A stretch of 64,000 nucleotides of DNA from Phytophthora hibernalis (GCA_012656075.1 JAAKBF010000154.1:1-64000), one strand, 5' to 3'; counted from the first letter of the stretch, positions 1-11,214 are shown. The notes: generated by a model not told the origin, from the sequence alone. A program made the numbers and translations.

Positions 1-141
1 TGATACGTTCCTTGCTAGCTTGGTATTGCTCAGGAGAGTACGCCATGTTACTATATTACTAACTTTATATTTATCACGATCGATCAACAAATACTTGGTA
101 ATTGAGAAGTTGAAAACACAATGCTTCCATTAAATTATTAA

Positions 142-593
142 TCATTTCCTCTTTCCTCTTCCTCTGTTTCTCTTTGTGCTCTGTGAGGGTTGTTGTTGTT
201 GAGGTTGTCGCTGAGCTTCAGTAGCAGGAAGCAGCGAAGTGTGCTCGGTCAATTCTTGATGCTGCGCTCCAGCAGCAAAAGTCAGGTCGGTCATTTCTTG
301 TCGCTGGGCTTGTAACGGTGTCTCGTCCTTCGCTACCTCGACCATGTTGTCAAGCTTCGATTTCCAATGTTGCGAATATGACAGAATCCCCCCATCGCAA
401 TGTCAACACCAATCATCTGACACACGATAAGCGAGCGGCCAGGAACTGTTAAACATCCTTTTTCGTCGGTTGGATTCTCTCCGAAGGCCAAAACCATGAT
501 TGTAATGACCGCCAATATGACAGGTACGAAGCATTGAGCGTTGATGTTCCACCGTCTGTATCCTGCTCTACACAAGAAAATTAGCAACAGCAT
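142..593 (-). pseudogene. Fragment of an unrecognised membrane protein
   Basis: Two overlapping minus-strand open frames meet near 340. The upstream one (593 to 333) has a hydrophobic stretch typical of one membrane helix (around residues 20-38, containing FVPVILAVITIMVLAF). The downstream one (345 to 142) is polar and glutamine-rich and ends in a basic tail (KRNRGRGKRK). A one-base change of frame near 345 would join them. I do not recognise a family. It lies just downstream of the CRN relic on the same strand, but nothing shows the two belong together. It could be the tail of a transporter or simply chance frames in repeat DNA. Confidence 0.25.
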
Positions 594-603
594 ATTCCAA
601 CGA

Positions 604-1003
604 TTAGGGGCGAGAATACGTACGCTTATATTTCAGCGCTCTGGAAGCAGTTCCACCAATGTCAACGCGAACATGACCCGGAACCACCACCAGAACGTGA
701 ACTTGGCCCTCACCCGGTTGAAAATGATCTCCAAAGTACGTGACGTTCTTGAGCCACAGCAAGGGATCCATCTGCACGCAGCCTTGCGGGTGTCCACGTT
801 CATCGAGCGCCACAGCTGCCGCGCAGCTCCATCGAGCCACGCGCCGTCCGCCTTCTTCGCCAGGAAGAGCTGCAGCTTGTCGGCTTCTCCCTTGATCGTG
901 TCAGGCTTCTCCTTTTGATCGCCTTCTTCAACACAGAAACCTTCTTGCCATCGTCGATCGTCACGTCTAACGTGCCTGCCTGGCCTACAATCGCACGCTC
1001 AAC
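604..1003 (-). pseudogene. CRN (crinkler) effector N-terminal relic
   Basis: CRN proteins are modular oomycete effectors. A conserved N-terminal ubiquitin-like segment with an LFLAK-type motif is linked to translocation, and a variable C-terminal domain acts in the host cell, often in the nucleus. Here the minus strand shows LQLFLAKK at 875-852, a beta-strand/helix segment typical of CRN headers just upstream, and the QVHVLVVVP segment that closes the header near 700-680. These parts lie in different frames, with breaks at short homopolymer runs and further disruption between the LFLAK and VVVP segments. No C-terminal toxic domain is seen downstream. I call it a header-only relic. Recognition of the family is firm; whether any intact transcript exists is doubtful. 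Confidence 0.75.
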
Positions 1004-1135
1004 GAGATTTCCACCATATTTCCTCCATGCGGCAGATTCTAGAATGAGGAAGAAGAGGGAGAATTTCTGGGCGGAAAAGACGGCGTGTCACATAGACTTC
1101 CAACCAATCATGAGACGCTTTTCCTTGCGGTAAAA

Positions 1136-2655
1136 ACTGTTCTATTGAATTTATCAGTGTTCCAAGATCTAGGGACGCGCCCTCTCGCTCTCAGCTGGAA
1201 CTGTAGGCGAGATCTCAGTCGTCGAGCAGCTCTGAAACTGCCTCAAGATTCAAAAGATGTCTCTTTCGCTCTCAGGTGGTCGAGAGGTTGCGTCGTCGAA
1301 ATAGCAGCTGCCTCGAAAGAACGTTCCAGGATTGGTCTCGTTGGTAAATTACGGAAAGTAAAAAACTGCCGGCGTAATGCTCCATGACCCACTACAGAGA
1401 ACCCTGGCCAACTTAATACCACCCGTGGACGCACTTTCTATTAAGTACAACAGTGTTATTAGATAGTAGAGGGAGCACCACAAGAAGACCGGTGTTGATC
1501 TCTGGGTTTATAAGAAGGTATGGATGACTGGTGTGTTGTTTCAGGAGTGGCTGGGCGAGCTTGTCATGCATCAACAACGGTGCAATATTGCCCTCCTACT
1601 CAATATTGTCCTGGGAAACCTGCAGCTCAAGCCGTCATTGTCATTTAACTACCGCCCAACAACATTTCTCGTTACAACCGCCGGACCCTGGAATCATTTT
1701 GGCGTTTAAGCGGCAGTTCGGCATCGGCGGCTCCAGCATGAGTTGAACGTGAGGAGGCGGGTGCGACTTCATATACTTCAAGTATTAAATTTTTTCACCC
1801 TATCAATATACCGGTACTTCCAGGAAAACGGTGGATAAGTCCTGTTGGCACGATGTTTACCCATGTGGAAACGAACGTTTTTCAGGCCGGCTGCGGAAAA
1901 AGCAACGTGAGGAGCAGGAAGCGGCGTGGGCGCGGACATCGACCCGAAGCCTTTTAGTATGTAATATTTGGCGCTGAACAAGTATGATAGTGTATACTTT
2001 TCATATGTTCATGGAATTGACAGACAACTGTCCGGAAATACTTTTTTACAAATCTCGGCAAACCATTTTCTGGTGTGCAACACTCCCGCGACAAGTGCCA
2101 CGGGCTGCTGGCGTTCCTCGATCCCGCCCTTCAGAAGTTTCTTGTCGATCGACAATGCGGTGGCGCCCGTGGCTTGCGTAGCGGCTGTCGTTGGTCAGCA
2201 GCGCGCGCCCAGGTTAACAAATGTATTGAAAAATCTCCATCGAGCATTAAGTTTGAAGTTTGACAAGTATTAATTAGGAAGTTGCTAATGGTACAAAACA
2301 GGAGTGATGGTCAAATATATTTTACGCCAGTCAAATTTATTTGACGCAGGTATTTTTGCAATTGAAATTTACAACCCACAACCTTTTTTAATCATGGCAC
2401 GCTGTGGCCACGTGTTTCATTCTGGCTTCTTCTTCCCTCGCCCAAGACGCCCCAGAAGTCCCCCCGCCGCGCGCGCTTCTCCAGAGCTGCACTTGTACAC
2501 CGGTGTTACCCGTCCCCTCCCCGCTCAAGTCCAATCTACACGCTAGCATCAGGCGCTGAACGTGCTCACACTGACACATAACTTACCTCTGTACGTGCAC
2601 CCTAGCATGCATCTCACTTGTGTGTCTAAACCTAACAACTGCGTGCATCCATACA
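1136..2655. other. No convincing gene; decayed repeat DNA
   Basis: Only short overlapping frames occur on either strand, with no recognisable domain. Bases 1185-1330 hold degenerate direct copies built on 'tcgctctcag'. Bases 2214-2262 are an inverted copy of 8432-8479 (listed separately). The stretch looks like old transposon debris. Confidence 0.5.
2214..2262 (+). repeat. 49-bp dispersed repeat, copy A
   Basis: This stretch ('ttaacaaatgtattgaaaaa' onward to 'gtttgaagtt') matches the reverse complement of 8432-8479 at all but about six positions. The match stops sharply at both ends. Such a short conserved block could be the end of a transposon family; no transposase accompanies this copy. 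Confidence 0.6.
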
Positions 2656-2659
2656 CTGC

Positions 2660-5600
2660 TAGCCGGGCTGTGAGGTCATGAGCGACGACTCGTCGGGTAA
2701 CGAATACCTTCCTCGCCAAGATGAATCCCCCTGTCGATCGTGTTTGGTTCAATGGTTGGACCAGTTTCGACGTATACGTCGCGCGCTACCAGCAAATGAC
2801 GTGTCAGCTGTATCGCGTACGTTCCTCGACAGCTGCTGCTATCAGAAACAAAAAGATCCGCGAAAGGGCAAAATGGAGTGAAGACGATCTCATCCCTGAG
2901 GATCAAGGCCCTTACTACAGGAAGTACGAGTGCACCCACGCCAAGGACACCTGAGAGAGGGGTAAAGGGAAGCGGACTTGTCACTTCGTGCGTAGTGCGC
3001 ACTGCTCTGCGGGTGTTGCTGCGGCGTTATCGTTCTGTGAGGAGACCGAGTCGTATCGCGTCAAGATTACACGGAGCATGTACAAACACAGCCATGCGGT
3101 CGGAAGGGAAGTATTCGAGAATTATTCGTCTCATAGGAAAGTGCAGGACGAATGTGTTATTGAAGTCGTGAACGAACTTCAAATGGCTGGGTCAAAGACG
3201 AAGCTGATTCATGAGTTCATCAAGAAAACGACAGGTACGGTAAACAAATTCCGACTGGTATTGCATTGACACTATCTGCTTCATACGTCACTTTTGATTG
3301 TATAATTTGTTCAAACTGTTTCGTACGATTGGTATGTTTTGTATTGTTTGTACGTCCACACTATTTCAGATAAGAAGATTGATGTCCACAACCTGGTTCA
3401 AAAACTGAAGAGGGGCCGTTTGACGGCTGGGACTGTCGAGGAACGTCTGGAGATCGTGTTGCGCAAATTGTTTACGTCACAAGGCAGCTCCGCAACAGTA
3501 TTTATCGACGAGAAGAAGACAGTGCAGACTATTATGCTGCAATCGCATCAGATGCGACGATTTTTCCAGGCGTTTCCAGAAGTTGTGCTACTTGATTCAA
3601 CTCATAACAAAAATGCTTCACGTTACAAGTTGTTCAGTTTTATGGTGAACGACGTTTTTGGACATGTTAGTATCCGATTTTTCCATTGTTTAGATATCTT
3701 ACGACTGATGTTAACATCTACGTGTGTGTGCATTGTGATCGTGAATACAGGGTCAATACGTGCAGCATGGACTTGTTGAGAATGAGAGCCATGCGTGCAT
3801 GACAGATGCAATTTCGGCTTTCAAGTCCGAGAATCCAACGTGGGATAGAATCAGAGTCTTTATGGTTGACAAAGATTTCAGTGAGATCTCATTGTTGCAG
3901 AAAGAGTTTCCTCAAGCTACAGTTCTGTTATGCTGGTGCCATATCAAGAAGTACCTGCGCACTGAGATGGCAAAGCGTGAGTATGGAGGCAGACAATCTT
4001 TCGATATCGGCAAAGTAGAAGACAGCTTTGACATGATGATGAGCGCATCGAGCAAACCGATGTACGACAAAGGATTGCGATAGCTTTACTACCTATTGGA
4101 CGGGTTTGAAGAGCGTCATGTTCTCCCTGACCCTGTACACCCTCTGTTTCAATACTGTATGAGAAATTGGGACTCTTGTAAGGATAAGTGGGCAGCGTAC
4201 GCCAGGGATGGCCTCGCCCATTTAGGCAACAATACCAACAACAGGTACGTAGTCGTTATGGTGATTCGGTATTATATGATTGCTGTTCTGATCCAGCGAA
4301 TATTCCTTGAGGTTGGAGGTCTCGTGGGGAGGATTGAAAGAAATTTTGAAGCCGGAAATGGGTGTGCGGATACCCTACTCATACTGCAAACAGCTGTTGA
4401 GATGGAGTACGCATCACAGTTTGCTGTCATTGGTTCCAGAAGGTACTATGATGTCGATGACCAACTGAATAAGGTGGCCACCATGGTCAGTCCGTACGCC
4501 TTCGAGCTTCTTCGTGAAGAGTACGATCTGGTTGCTAGTGGTGGAGCATGCTATGAAGTTCATCGAGTTCAAGTTACGGTGTACGATCTGAAATCGGCTC
4601 GTACTGGGGCGTCCTATCACGTGAACGTAGAGGTACGTACGTGGCGGCACGTTTAACTACATTCTGACCTAACCATTCAGTTTACGCGTTACGGTTTGAT
4701 CGCTCTGTGGTTTTTGTAGACTTACACATGCTCGTGTAGCTTCATGCGCACGAGTTTACTGCCGTGCCGTCATGTTATATTCCTACGTCAGCATCTCAAG
4801 AAGAAAAACACAATTCCAATGAATCACGTCAATCCACGATGGGTTGTTACCACACCCCTGAACCAACCCGTCGCAGATTCAGAGGACAATGATCGTGTTT
4901 GTTCTTCGTATCACGTCAGTGAGTCTCACATGCGGTCCGCTGAGCATGCCGTTCTAAATGGCACTACCAAGTGGAAGACGACAATGGATATCGCCGGGAG
5001 AATATGTGAAACTATGAGCAAACAGGGCACTCCCGATTTTCGCAAAATGGCAGCGGCATTGAGGTGTTCCGACGAGCTTGTAACGAGAGGAGTCGTACCC
5101 ATTGTGTATGTCCCAAAAGAGACTAATAATGGAGAAGGGATTGGCCAGGCCTCGGATGACAGTATGGAATATGTATCGGATGCCAGCGCAGGTGTTGCTG
5201 CTTCCCCCTCCAACTCGGACTGTGATGAAGAGCGACCACCTGAGGGGACCACACAAGCGACGGGTGTCCCTGATTGCACACGTACAAACCAGGTACCAAC
5301 CCGTACAAACCAGGTCCAAATCGGTACAAACCAGGTACAAACCCGTACAGACGGATCCACCCTACTCAACTCTACTCCGCCAAAATTGGGTACTCACCCC
5401 GGTCTTAAAGTTTTACGATCCGCCCGGCGATTAAAGCGAGGACAACTACTCCGAATCGAGCGAGAAGATGAAGAAGTCCGGAATTTCATAGATGCGTTGA
5501 GTGACAGTGAATGCAAGAAACCCTCTTATCGTGTCAGTGAGACCGTTAAAAGCAAAGGAAGACCGGCAATCAAGCGAACGCAGAAACGCGAAGAAAAAAG

Positions 5601-6099
5601 AAAACGGATGAAAAGGTCTGTAGCGGAAGCTACACGTCTGGAACATGGCACACTTGTCCCAGTGAAAGATTTAAAAGCGGTCCGTGCCACTTTGGCTAGC
5701 GCATCCACTGTAGTTTGCGCTACGCCAGTCTTAGGTAGCCTGAGCGTAGGTGCTGCATCCCCGTTGAAATCAGCCAAACCCATCATCCTGTCCAAGAAAT
5801 ATGCCCCGTTAACAAGTGTTACGGAAGTATTCCCGGCGGAATTCGCCCATAAGTGTGATGCCCAGATTCGCTCATATCAAGCCACGCTCACGGAGGACCT
5901 ACGAAAACAAAGACGCTTTGGGATCAAGATACCTTCTATTGGAATCTTCACGCAGACCGACTTACAAACTATGCTTGACTGGCACACTAGTCAAGAAATA
6001 TTGGAGGGAATGGCCGACCTATCATTGTGGGTACATTCGAGCAAGTACGACCGTATCAGTCATCCAGCCCCATTCAACGATTGTACTCAAGTCCCATAG
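2660..6099 (+). pseudogene. MULE transposase with SWIM zinc finger, decayed
   Basis: Mutator-like transposases cut and paste DNA with a DDE/RNase H fold. In order the sequence shows an N-terminal DNA-binding-like part with paired Cys/His (2721-3230), the first acidic site in VVLLDSTHNKN (about 3586-3618), the second in FMVDKDFSE followed by CWCHIKKYL (3860-3955), a region near 4290-4340 matching the LEvSWgxLK block in a shifted frame, and a SWIM finger CxCx(n)CxH (CSCSFMRTSLLPCRHV, 4727-4774). GT-AG introns fit at about 3235-3368, 3667-3750, 4243-4296 and 4633-4719. Stops at 2952 and 4081 and a frame change near 4355 break the reading frame. A long hydrophilic C-terminal tail runs to 6099. 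Beyond that stop, the same frame stays open to about 6270. Confidence 0.8.
5278..5350 (+). repeat. 21-bp in-frame minisatellite in the MULE tail
   Basis: About three and a half copies of a 21-base unit built on 'cgtacaaaccaggta' encode repeats of (R/G)TNQV(P/Q)(T/I). Copies differ at only a few bases. The unit length keeps the frame open. Confidence 0.85.
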
Positions 6100-6900
6100 C
6101 GCGATTTGGCTTCTCAGCTAAACGAGGTGGACCTAGGAACCCACGTATCTAGTTTGTTTGGCCCCATTGCAAAGCACGAACTTCGTTGGTTCCGGAGGGA
6201 GGCATGGTGTCAGGACTCTACGTTCAAGATAGTAATGGGGTATCTGGTGGAGCTCGGTCAGAAAGTTCTTTGATTATCGAATGTACGTATTTTGGTCGCT
6301 TAGTGTCACCTGCTGAACGCGGTACGCTCTCTGCGCCACTTCATCGTCGTCGTGCATCGGACGAGCAATCTGACAGTTGTTGCGCAAAAATCTTCATATC
6401 CAAATGCTGGCTCGGCTAGCTAACCTCGCGGCGCATCGCTACAGTTTTCTGTCGCAGATGGCCGATGATCAGGTCCTTCCACACTCCAAACGGGTTGGCG
6501 TCCGTCGGAAAGACCAGTCTTTTAAACGAGCCGTGAGCTGAGTTACAGGCCATTATTCCTCGTAATGTCTTGTACTTCACACTTGAAATGTTAAAGTGAA
6601 TAAATCCCTTTTTTCGTTCAATTTGCTTTATTGATTACTTATGCCTCTATTCTAATGCTATCTAACAGACGTGCTCAGTCTGAAGCAAAAGCCGAAGTGA
6701 GGACACTCGTCCTTCCTGGATTTGCTTCCGTTCCTCATCGCACAAATATTAGCCTCTCTAGAGAGGAGGCTGGAGCCAATCCTTATTCGCTCCTTTCCAA
6801 TCCGTTAATCTGTACCATAGACCATGATCGACACTTGACTATAAAGCATACTAAAACCAATTTACTTTATTTAATATGTCTGGCCCGGTGCTTGTGAACC
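6100..6900 (+). other. Read-through frame and decayed repeat tail
   Basis: After the stop at 6097-6099 the same frame continues for about 57 codons (6100-6270; for example RWFRREAWCQDSTFKIVM). A Trp-rich motif like this recalls Ulp1-type proteases found in some MULEs, but no catalytic His-Asp-Cys set could be placed, so the link is weak. A polyadenylation-like 'gtgaataaa' lies near 6596. From 6631 to 6897 there is an 88-codon open frame with no recognised domain. Confidence 0.3.
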
Positions 6901-7000
6901 TATCCCAGGGTTCGTCTGTCCAGTCTCCTTACCGAACAGATGGGCCCTGGTACTGGTGTTCTGCACCGGAGCTTCTACTCGAAGCCTCCACCAAACAGAG

Positions 7001-7280
7001 ACCGAGCGCACTGAGGTGCTCCCTCATGGGGAGGTAGAGGGGGCTTTAAGGTTAGGTTGGATGGGTGAGGTGGAGGTGAGGGATAAGGGTGTAAAATGAG
7101 TAGAATATAATGGAGGCTAGAACGCTTCCTGCGGTTTAAGATCCGCTTGCATAGCACGCGGGGTTAAACCCAGGCTTGTTGGCGACCGAGCGCAGCGAGG
7201 TGCTCTCCTTGAGAGGGAGGTAGAGGGGTCCTTAGGGTTAAGTTGGCTGGGTAGGGTTTAGGGTTTAGGGTGTAGTGTTC
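7001..7280. repeat. Two-copy GC-rich repeat ending in telomere-like units
   Basis: Two related copies begin 'gaccgagcgca' at about 7002 and 7187 and share the blocks gaggtgct, gggaggtagaggg and ttaggttggntggg. The second copy runs into 'gggtagggtttagggtttaggg' (about 7249-7270), which is about three units of TTTAGGG, a telomere-type repeat. The array is too short to be a telomere itself. Confidence 0.7.
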
Positions 7281-7298
7281 TACCTAAAAGTACATGTA

Positions 7299-7503
7299 CA
7301 GACAACGACGGTGAAACTCAACCCCATAAAAACTCGACCCCTTCAGTGCGATTTTGAACTCAAGTAAAAAAGAAAATCCATATTATATTTTGACCAATTG
7401 CAGCTAAGTCCGCAGTAGGGGGTCGAGTTTTTGTCTTCTGACCTTTCTACAACTGTACTGAAAATGAATGTCGATGGGGGACGAGTTTCACTGTCGTTGT
7501 CTG
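7299..7503. mobile_element. 205-bp MITE with TA target duplication
   Basis: The ends are near-perfect inverted repeats: CAGACAACGACGGTGAAACTC at 7299 and, reversed, CAGACAACGACAGTGAAACTC ending at 7503 (20 of 21 match). TA dinucleotides flank both sides (7297-7298, 7504-7505), as expected for Tc1/mariner-superfamily insertion. Internal arms 'aaaactcgacccc' also pair, so the whole element could fold as a hairpin. It has no coding capacity. No parent element with these ends is seen in the window. Confidence 0.85.
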
Positions 7504-7526
7504 TATCAGTAAACTGATTCAGATTG

Positions 7527-7680
7527 ATTTTTCTACTAGCCAAGCTTGCTGTTGCGCGTGGCCACGAGTGGTTAGTGTGGCAAACAAGTGGCAAATTTAT
7601 TCGGGGCTACGTTCATTTTTTCACTAGCCACGTTTGCTGCATCGCGTGGTCACTAGTGGCTAGTTCGCAAACATGAAGTG
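7527..7680. repeat. 88-bp tandem duplication
   Basis: Two diverged copies lie 88 bases apart, starting 'ctactagccaagcttgctg' (7533) and 'tcactagccacgtttgctg' (7621) and continuing through 'cgcgtgg' and 'gtggctag' to 'caaac'. They sit between the MITE and the captured gene fragment. Confidence 0.7.
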
Positions 7681-7754
7681 GCTAGTTGGAACCATAGTCA
7701 CAAAAGTGGCTACCTGAAAATAAAACAGTGGCTTATTAAAAATTGGCACCCGGT

Positions 7755-8275
7755 TTTTATCCAGTCTTGCCATGTACTGTACCCGTGATGCAAGGATCCT
7801 TTCAAGTTTTTGCGGTGTGCGTCTTCATATGCAACAGCACAAAGTCTTCGACTGGGCTTACCCTCCAACTCCATTATTCGAGCAGCAAGAAAGACGATGT
7901 CAGATGGCTCCCAGCCGAAAGGTGCGCCATCCATAGTATGCAGCACGTATTCCCGACTTTGGCGGAACATCTTCAGTGAAAGCATCACAATACCAGCGCG
8001 GAAGATCACCTCCGTCAGTCTAGTATACCGAGGAAAGCACATGATGATACCTCCGAGTATTTCTGCTGCATGCCGATAGTCCCCATTGAGCTCGAGGGCG
8101 AAAGCAATTTCTTGCAAGAACGACGGACTACTGAGAAATACGAGATGTGTGCTTGCCTGCTGGAAGAAGAACAGCGACTTGTTGAGATATTCCCACTGCG
8201 CACAGACCTCATACTGTTTGAGAAAGCACCCTCCGAGCTGTCGAAGCAACGCGGGTGGAACGTCCAGGTACGAGG
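7755..8275 (-). pseudogene. Captured copy of an internal piece of the IQ/coiled-coil gene
   Basis: About 521 bases match 28117-28637 at a constant offset of 20,362, with only around seven differences seen by eye (near 99 percent identity). The match starts and ends abruptly. It covers the middle of the second half of the gene at 27.5-31.9 kb (for example PPALLRQLG, ALELNGDYRHAAEIL, TMDGAPFGWEPSD), and the copied frame is still open from 8297 to 7710. It has neither the start nor the end of the gene. It lies among transposon remains, so capture or ectopic duplication is likely and recent. No function is assumed. Confidence 0.9.
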
Positions 8276-8431
8276 AAGGCAGGCTCGGTAAAAACAATAT
8301 AATTGTTCAATTGTAATTATTATACATGTACGACCACAGTACTGATTCATGCTATTTCGTAAGACAATACACGTAATTGCGTTTTGAGAGGCGCCATAAG
8401 ACACAGCGTCTTACGTTTTACAAACAACGCC

Positions 8432-8479
8432 AAATTTCAAACTTAATGCTCGATGGGGATTTTTAAACACATTTGTTAA
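8432..8479 (-). repeat. 49-bp dispersed repeat, copy B
   Basis: This is the inverted partner of 2214-2262. It ends 11 bases before the left TA of the Tc1/mariner element, so it may mark an older element into which, or beside which, the mariner inserted. Confidence 0.6.
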
Positions 8480-8491
8480 AGAAAAGTACTA

Positions 8492-10541
8492 TCGTACTCG
8501 TCATCAGTCATTGGACCAAAATGTAGCCATCCATTTTGATGGGTAGATTACCTAAAACCCATAGTGACAGTTGGATATAAGGGGTTGTTTCGCGTGTAGA
8601 ATTCAGAAATGAGGTCAGAATTGGTCAAATCGCAGTTCTTTGTGCTCAAAAGAGCGCCTAAAAATACGTTCCATGTTCGAAATAGTTGCGGGAAAAGGGT
8701 TGAGCTTCAGGGAGACTTGTGATTGGACGAAAAGTAAAAACACGTGGAATTACATGAAAATGACGACAATCACACGAACGCACAAGGACAAGATTGTAAC
8801 CAGATGGGCAAAGGAGATAATCCATTATTGATTCATAGAGATATATATTATACCAGCTTGTCTTCTGCGGCCATAAGCTGCTGCTCAGCCATTTCTGCAG
8901 CGCGCTCGGCGTAGTCGCTTTCGTAGCTTTGTGCATGTCTGTACACACTGATGAACTCCTTTCGTTTGATTGCGTGGAGACCATCCAGCACTTTTGGACC
9001 GCATCATTGCCGTTTTTCGGTGGATTTTGTGCAATTCTGCCTTTCACGGTCGCCCGTATCAGCTCGATTGGCTGAAGTTCTGGCTGATACGGAGGCGTAT
9101 AGAGTAGATAGTGACCATGAAGTGCCGCTGTGACCTGAGCCAGGTATATAGGCTTCTCTTTAAAGGCATAACTAGCTCCATGAGCCTGGCTTTTGTGTCC
9201 TTATTGCCAAAAGCGACACCTGTACAATTTTTTCATATAATGTTTGATTAGTTGCAATATTTTATCTACAGGAACGTGCTCGTACCTTTCTCCGTCAGCC
9301 ACGAGCGCATTTCAGAGCGCACCCAACTCATAGTTGGACTTTTGTTGGTTTGATGTTTGTGATAAGTAGCTCCATCCATGTGAATTGTGCAGGCTCCATA
9401 ATTTTCTTTCAGCGTAGTGCACAGCTTAGTGAACCAGCGATCGAACTTAGCAGTATCAAAGTTTCCATGATAGTCTACATCCTTATCCATTTCGTCCTTT
9501 TTCCTTTTAAGGGATGAGTTCCAACATTTTGTTGAATTCTCGACAAGGCCAGCTTCAACTCGCCCACCTAGAGTTGCAACATACATGGCCGCTACAATGC
9601 AAGCACTAAAATTTACAATGCATATTTGTTAGAGATGTATCTGCGATAAAATAATTAAAAAACTTACCGAGCGCCCTTACCACTTTTGTTGAAGCGGATT
9701 TTATCTTCTAAAACCCAAGTTTTTCCGGCAACGTGGTTTACGTTGCAGAAGGACTCGTCCAAAAACCTCTGTTTGTCGAGGGTTGATATCCCCTTTCCGT
9801 ATCGGACGCCTATTTGACAGCTTTTTCTCCAAATAAGCATTGCGAAATAGCACGTTGCCCGGAGTGTCAGCCGATATGTGTCTCTTTTTACCGACGATGT
9901 AGTGAAAGTTGAGTTCGTGGAGCAGTCGCTGCATGGTTCGTATCTCTACAGACACATTTGTTTTATTCTCCACTTCAATAATGATCTTTTGAGCTGTAAC
10001 AGGTTGTAAAAGCCGATTTTGTGAGTCAATGTAGCTGCGGATAACAGGTTCCAACTCCTCAGAGGCGTACGCGCGGTGCTTCCCGCGCTGGGAACTCTTT
10101 GGCTGCAGATATAAATTTTGACAGGTTAACGTTAACTATCAAATAAATAGTTGACATGCTCGAGTCGAGGATTTTACCTCAAACTTCGTCTCCTGTTCTC
10201 ATTGTACTCCTTCATCACGGTCGTTACCGTGGCGTGCGCGATCTTGAGGCATTCAGCTACCAGATCCCGCGTTTTTTGCCCTCTAAATATGCATTGTTCC
10301 TTCATAGTGGCCATAAACGTGTAGCACCGGACCACATACTTCTTCTGACCAGGGACAGTTCCTCGCGCGCGGATTCTGCTTCGGACATCGCGGTGGTGCG
10401 GCAATTTGACTAATAGATGTTTATGACACTCGTTTATCTATTAATATATTTTGCAGCTGAATAGGACAAGAACTTAAATAGTTAGGCCCATTTGCATGTC
10501 GTGTTACAAAAGTTGGGTCCAATGACTGATGACGAGTACAA
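8492..10541 (-). mobile_element. Tc1/mariner (IS630-type) transposon, 2,050 bp
   Basis: The terminal inverted repeats are TCGTACTCGTCATCAGTC (8492 on) and, reversed, TTGTACTCGTCATCAGTC (ending at 10541). The perfect block is GTACTCGTCATCAGTCATTG plus GACC. TA dinucleotides flank the element at 8490-8491 and 10542-10543, the hallmark of this superfamily. Inside is a single transposase gene on the minus strand. Bases 8520-8890 and 10410-10500 are non-coding subterminal DNA. Both ends and the target duplication being intact suggests fairly recent movement. Confidence 0.9.
8890..10404 (-). pseudogene. Tc1/mariner transposase with introns, probably broken
   Basis: It catalyses cut-and-paste transposition at TA sites. 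From the start at 10404 come an HTH-like region (around ECLKIAHATVTTVMKEY), a second HTH/linker (9701-10054, with RTMQRLLHELNFHY), the first catalytic Asp in FLDESF (about 9755), the second in IHMDGATYH (about 9390-9364) and the closing Glu in YTPPYQPELQPIELI (about 9110-9066). GT-AG introns fit at about 10163-10104, 9668-9594 and 9279-9214. A one-base frame conflict lies before the first intron, so the gene may be broken, or there may be a base-calling error. All three catalytic acids are present. Confidence 0.75.
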
Positions 10542-10559
10542 TACACTACCGTATGCCCC

Positions 10560-11210
10560 TTCAATACACACGGGATAAGGTTTATAGCACTGAGCATAAA
10601 CGATCATGTTTAGTCGTGATTAAATCGCGTTAATCGCGATGCTACAGCCGTTCTTGGCCACGTCACCACAGCTAGCACCGGTTTTGTCGTTCACAACTCA
10701 ACTCCCACAACACCCTATGGACGAATAATAGCTGTTTCGACTACAATAACCAGCTTTTTCCGATCGTTTTCTGCAGGTTGAAATACCCAGATGGCGATGG
10801 ATCGTGTGGAACTCTCAGAGCTGAACATTACGCAGCCGACGCTCTGATTCGATCATTTTGCACGAAACGTCGCCAGCTTCACCCCAAAGACGAGCACGAC
10901 TCCCAGTCTACCAGTGCTTTGTTCAAACCACCAATGATTTTGCGCATCGTCCCCGAGGCCACGATCTGGTCCCATTACTTGAATTCGCAAACAAACATCG
11001 CCTTCTCATCCATTTGCTGCAAATCTGTATGTACACATCGCATCTCTCGTTGTTCGTGGCACGAACCAAATGGCCGAACTTACAGTGGAACGTGTCAGTG
11101 TCGAGAATGCACTCCGGCGGCGACTTCGCATTGGTAGGAGCTAAAACGGAACCGTCCTACTTGCCAAATTGTTTATTGAATGGCCAATTGGGGGTTAACT
11201 TTCGCAGAAT
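10560..11210. other. No supported gene
   Basis: Plus-strand frames (10778-11137 and 10858-11424) overlap and lack any recognised domain. The latter runs antisense to the 3' part of the CRN-like pseudogene. A small hairpin (ATCGCG-loop-CGCGAT) lies near 10624-10640. Confidence 0.4.
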
Positions 11211-11214
11211 ACCC

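Noticed and set aside
6100..6270. Ulp1-type protease domain after the MULE
   Set aside because: Only a weak Trp-containing pattern; no His, Asp and Cys set could be placed, so I list the frame without this function.
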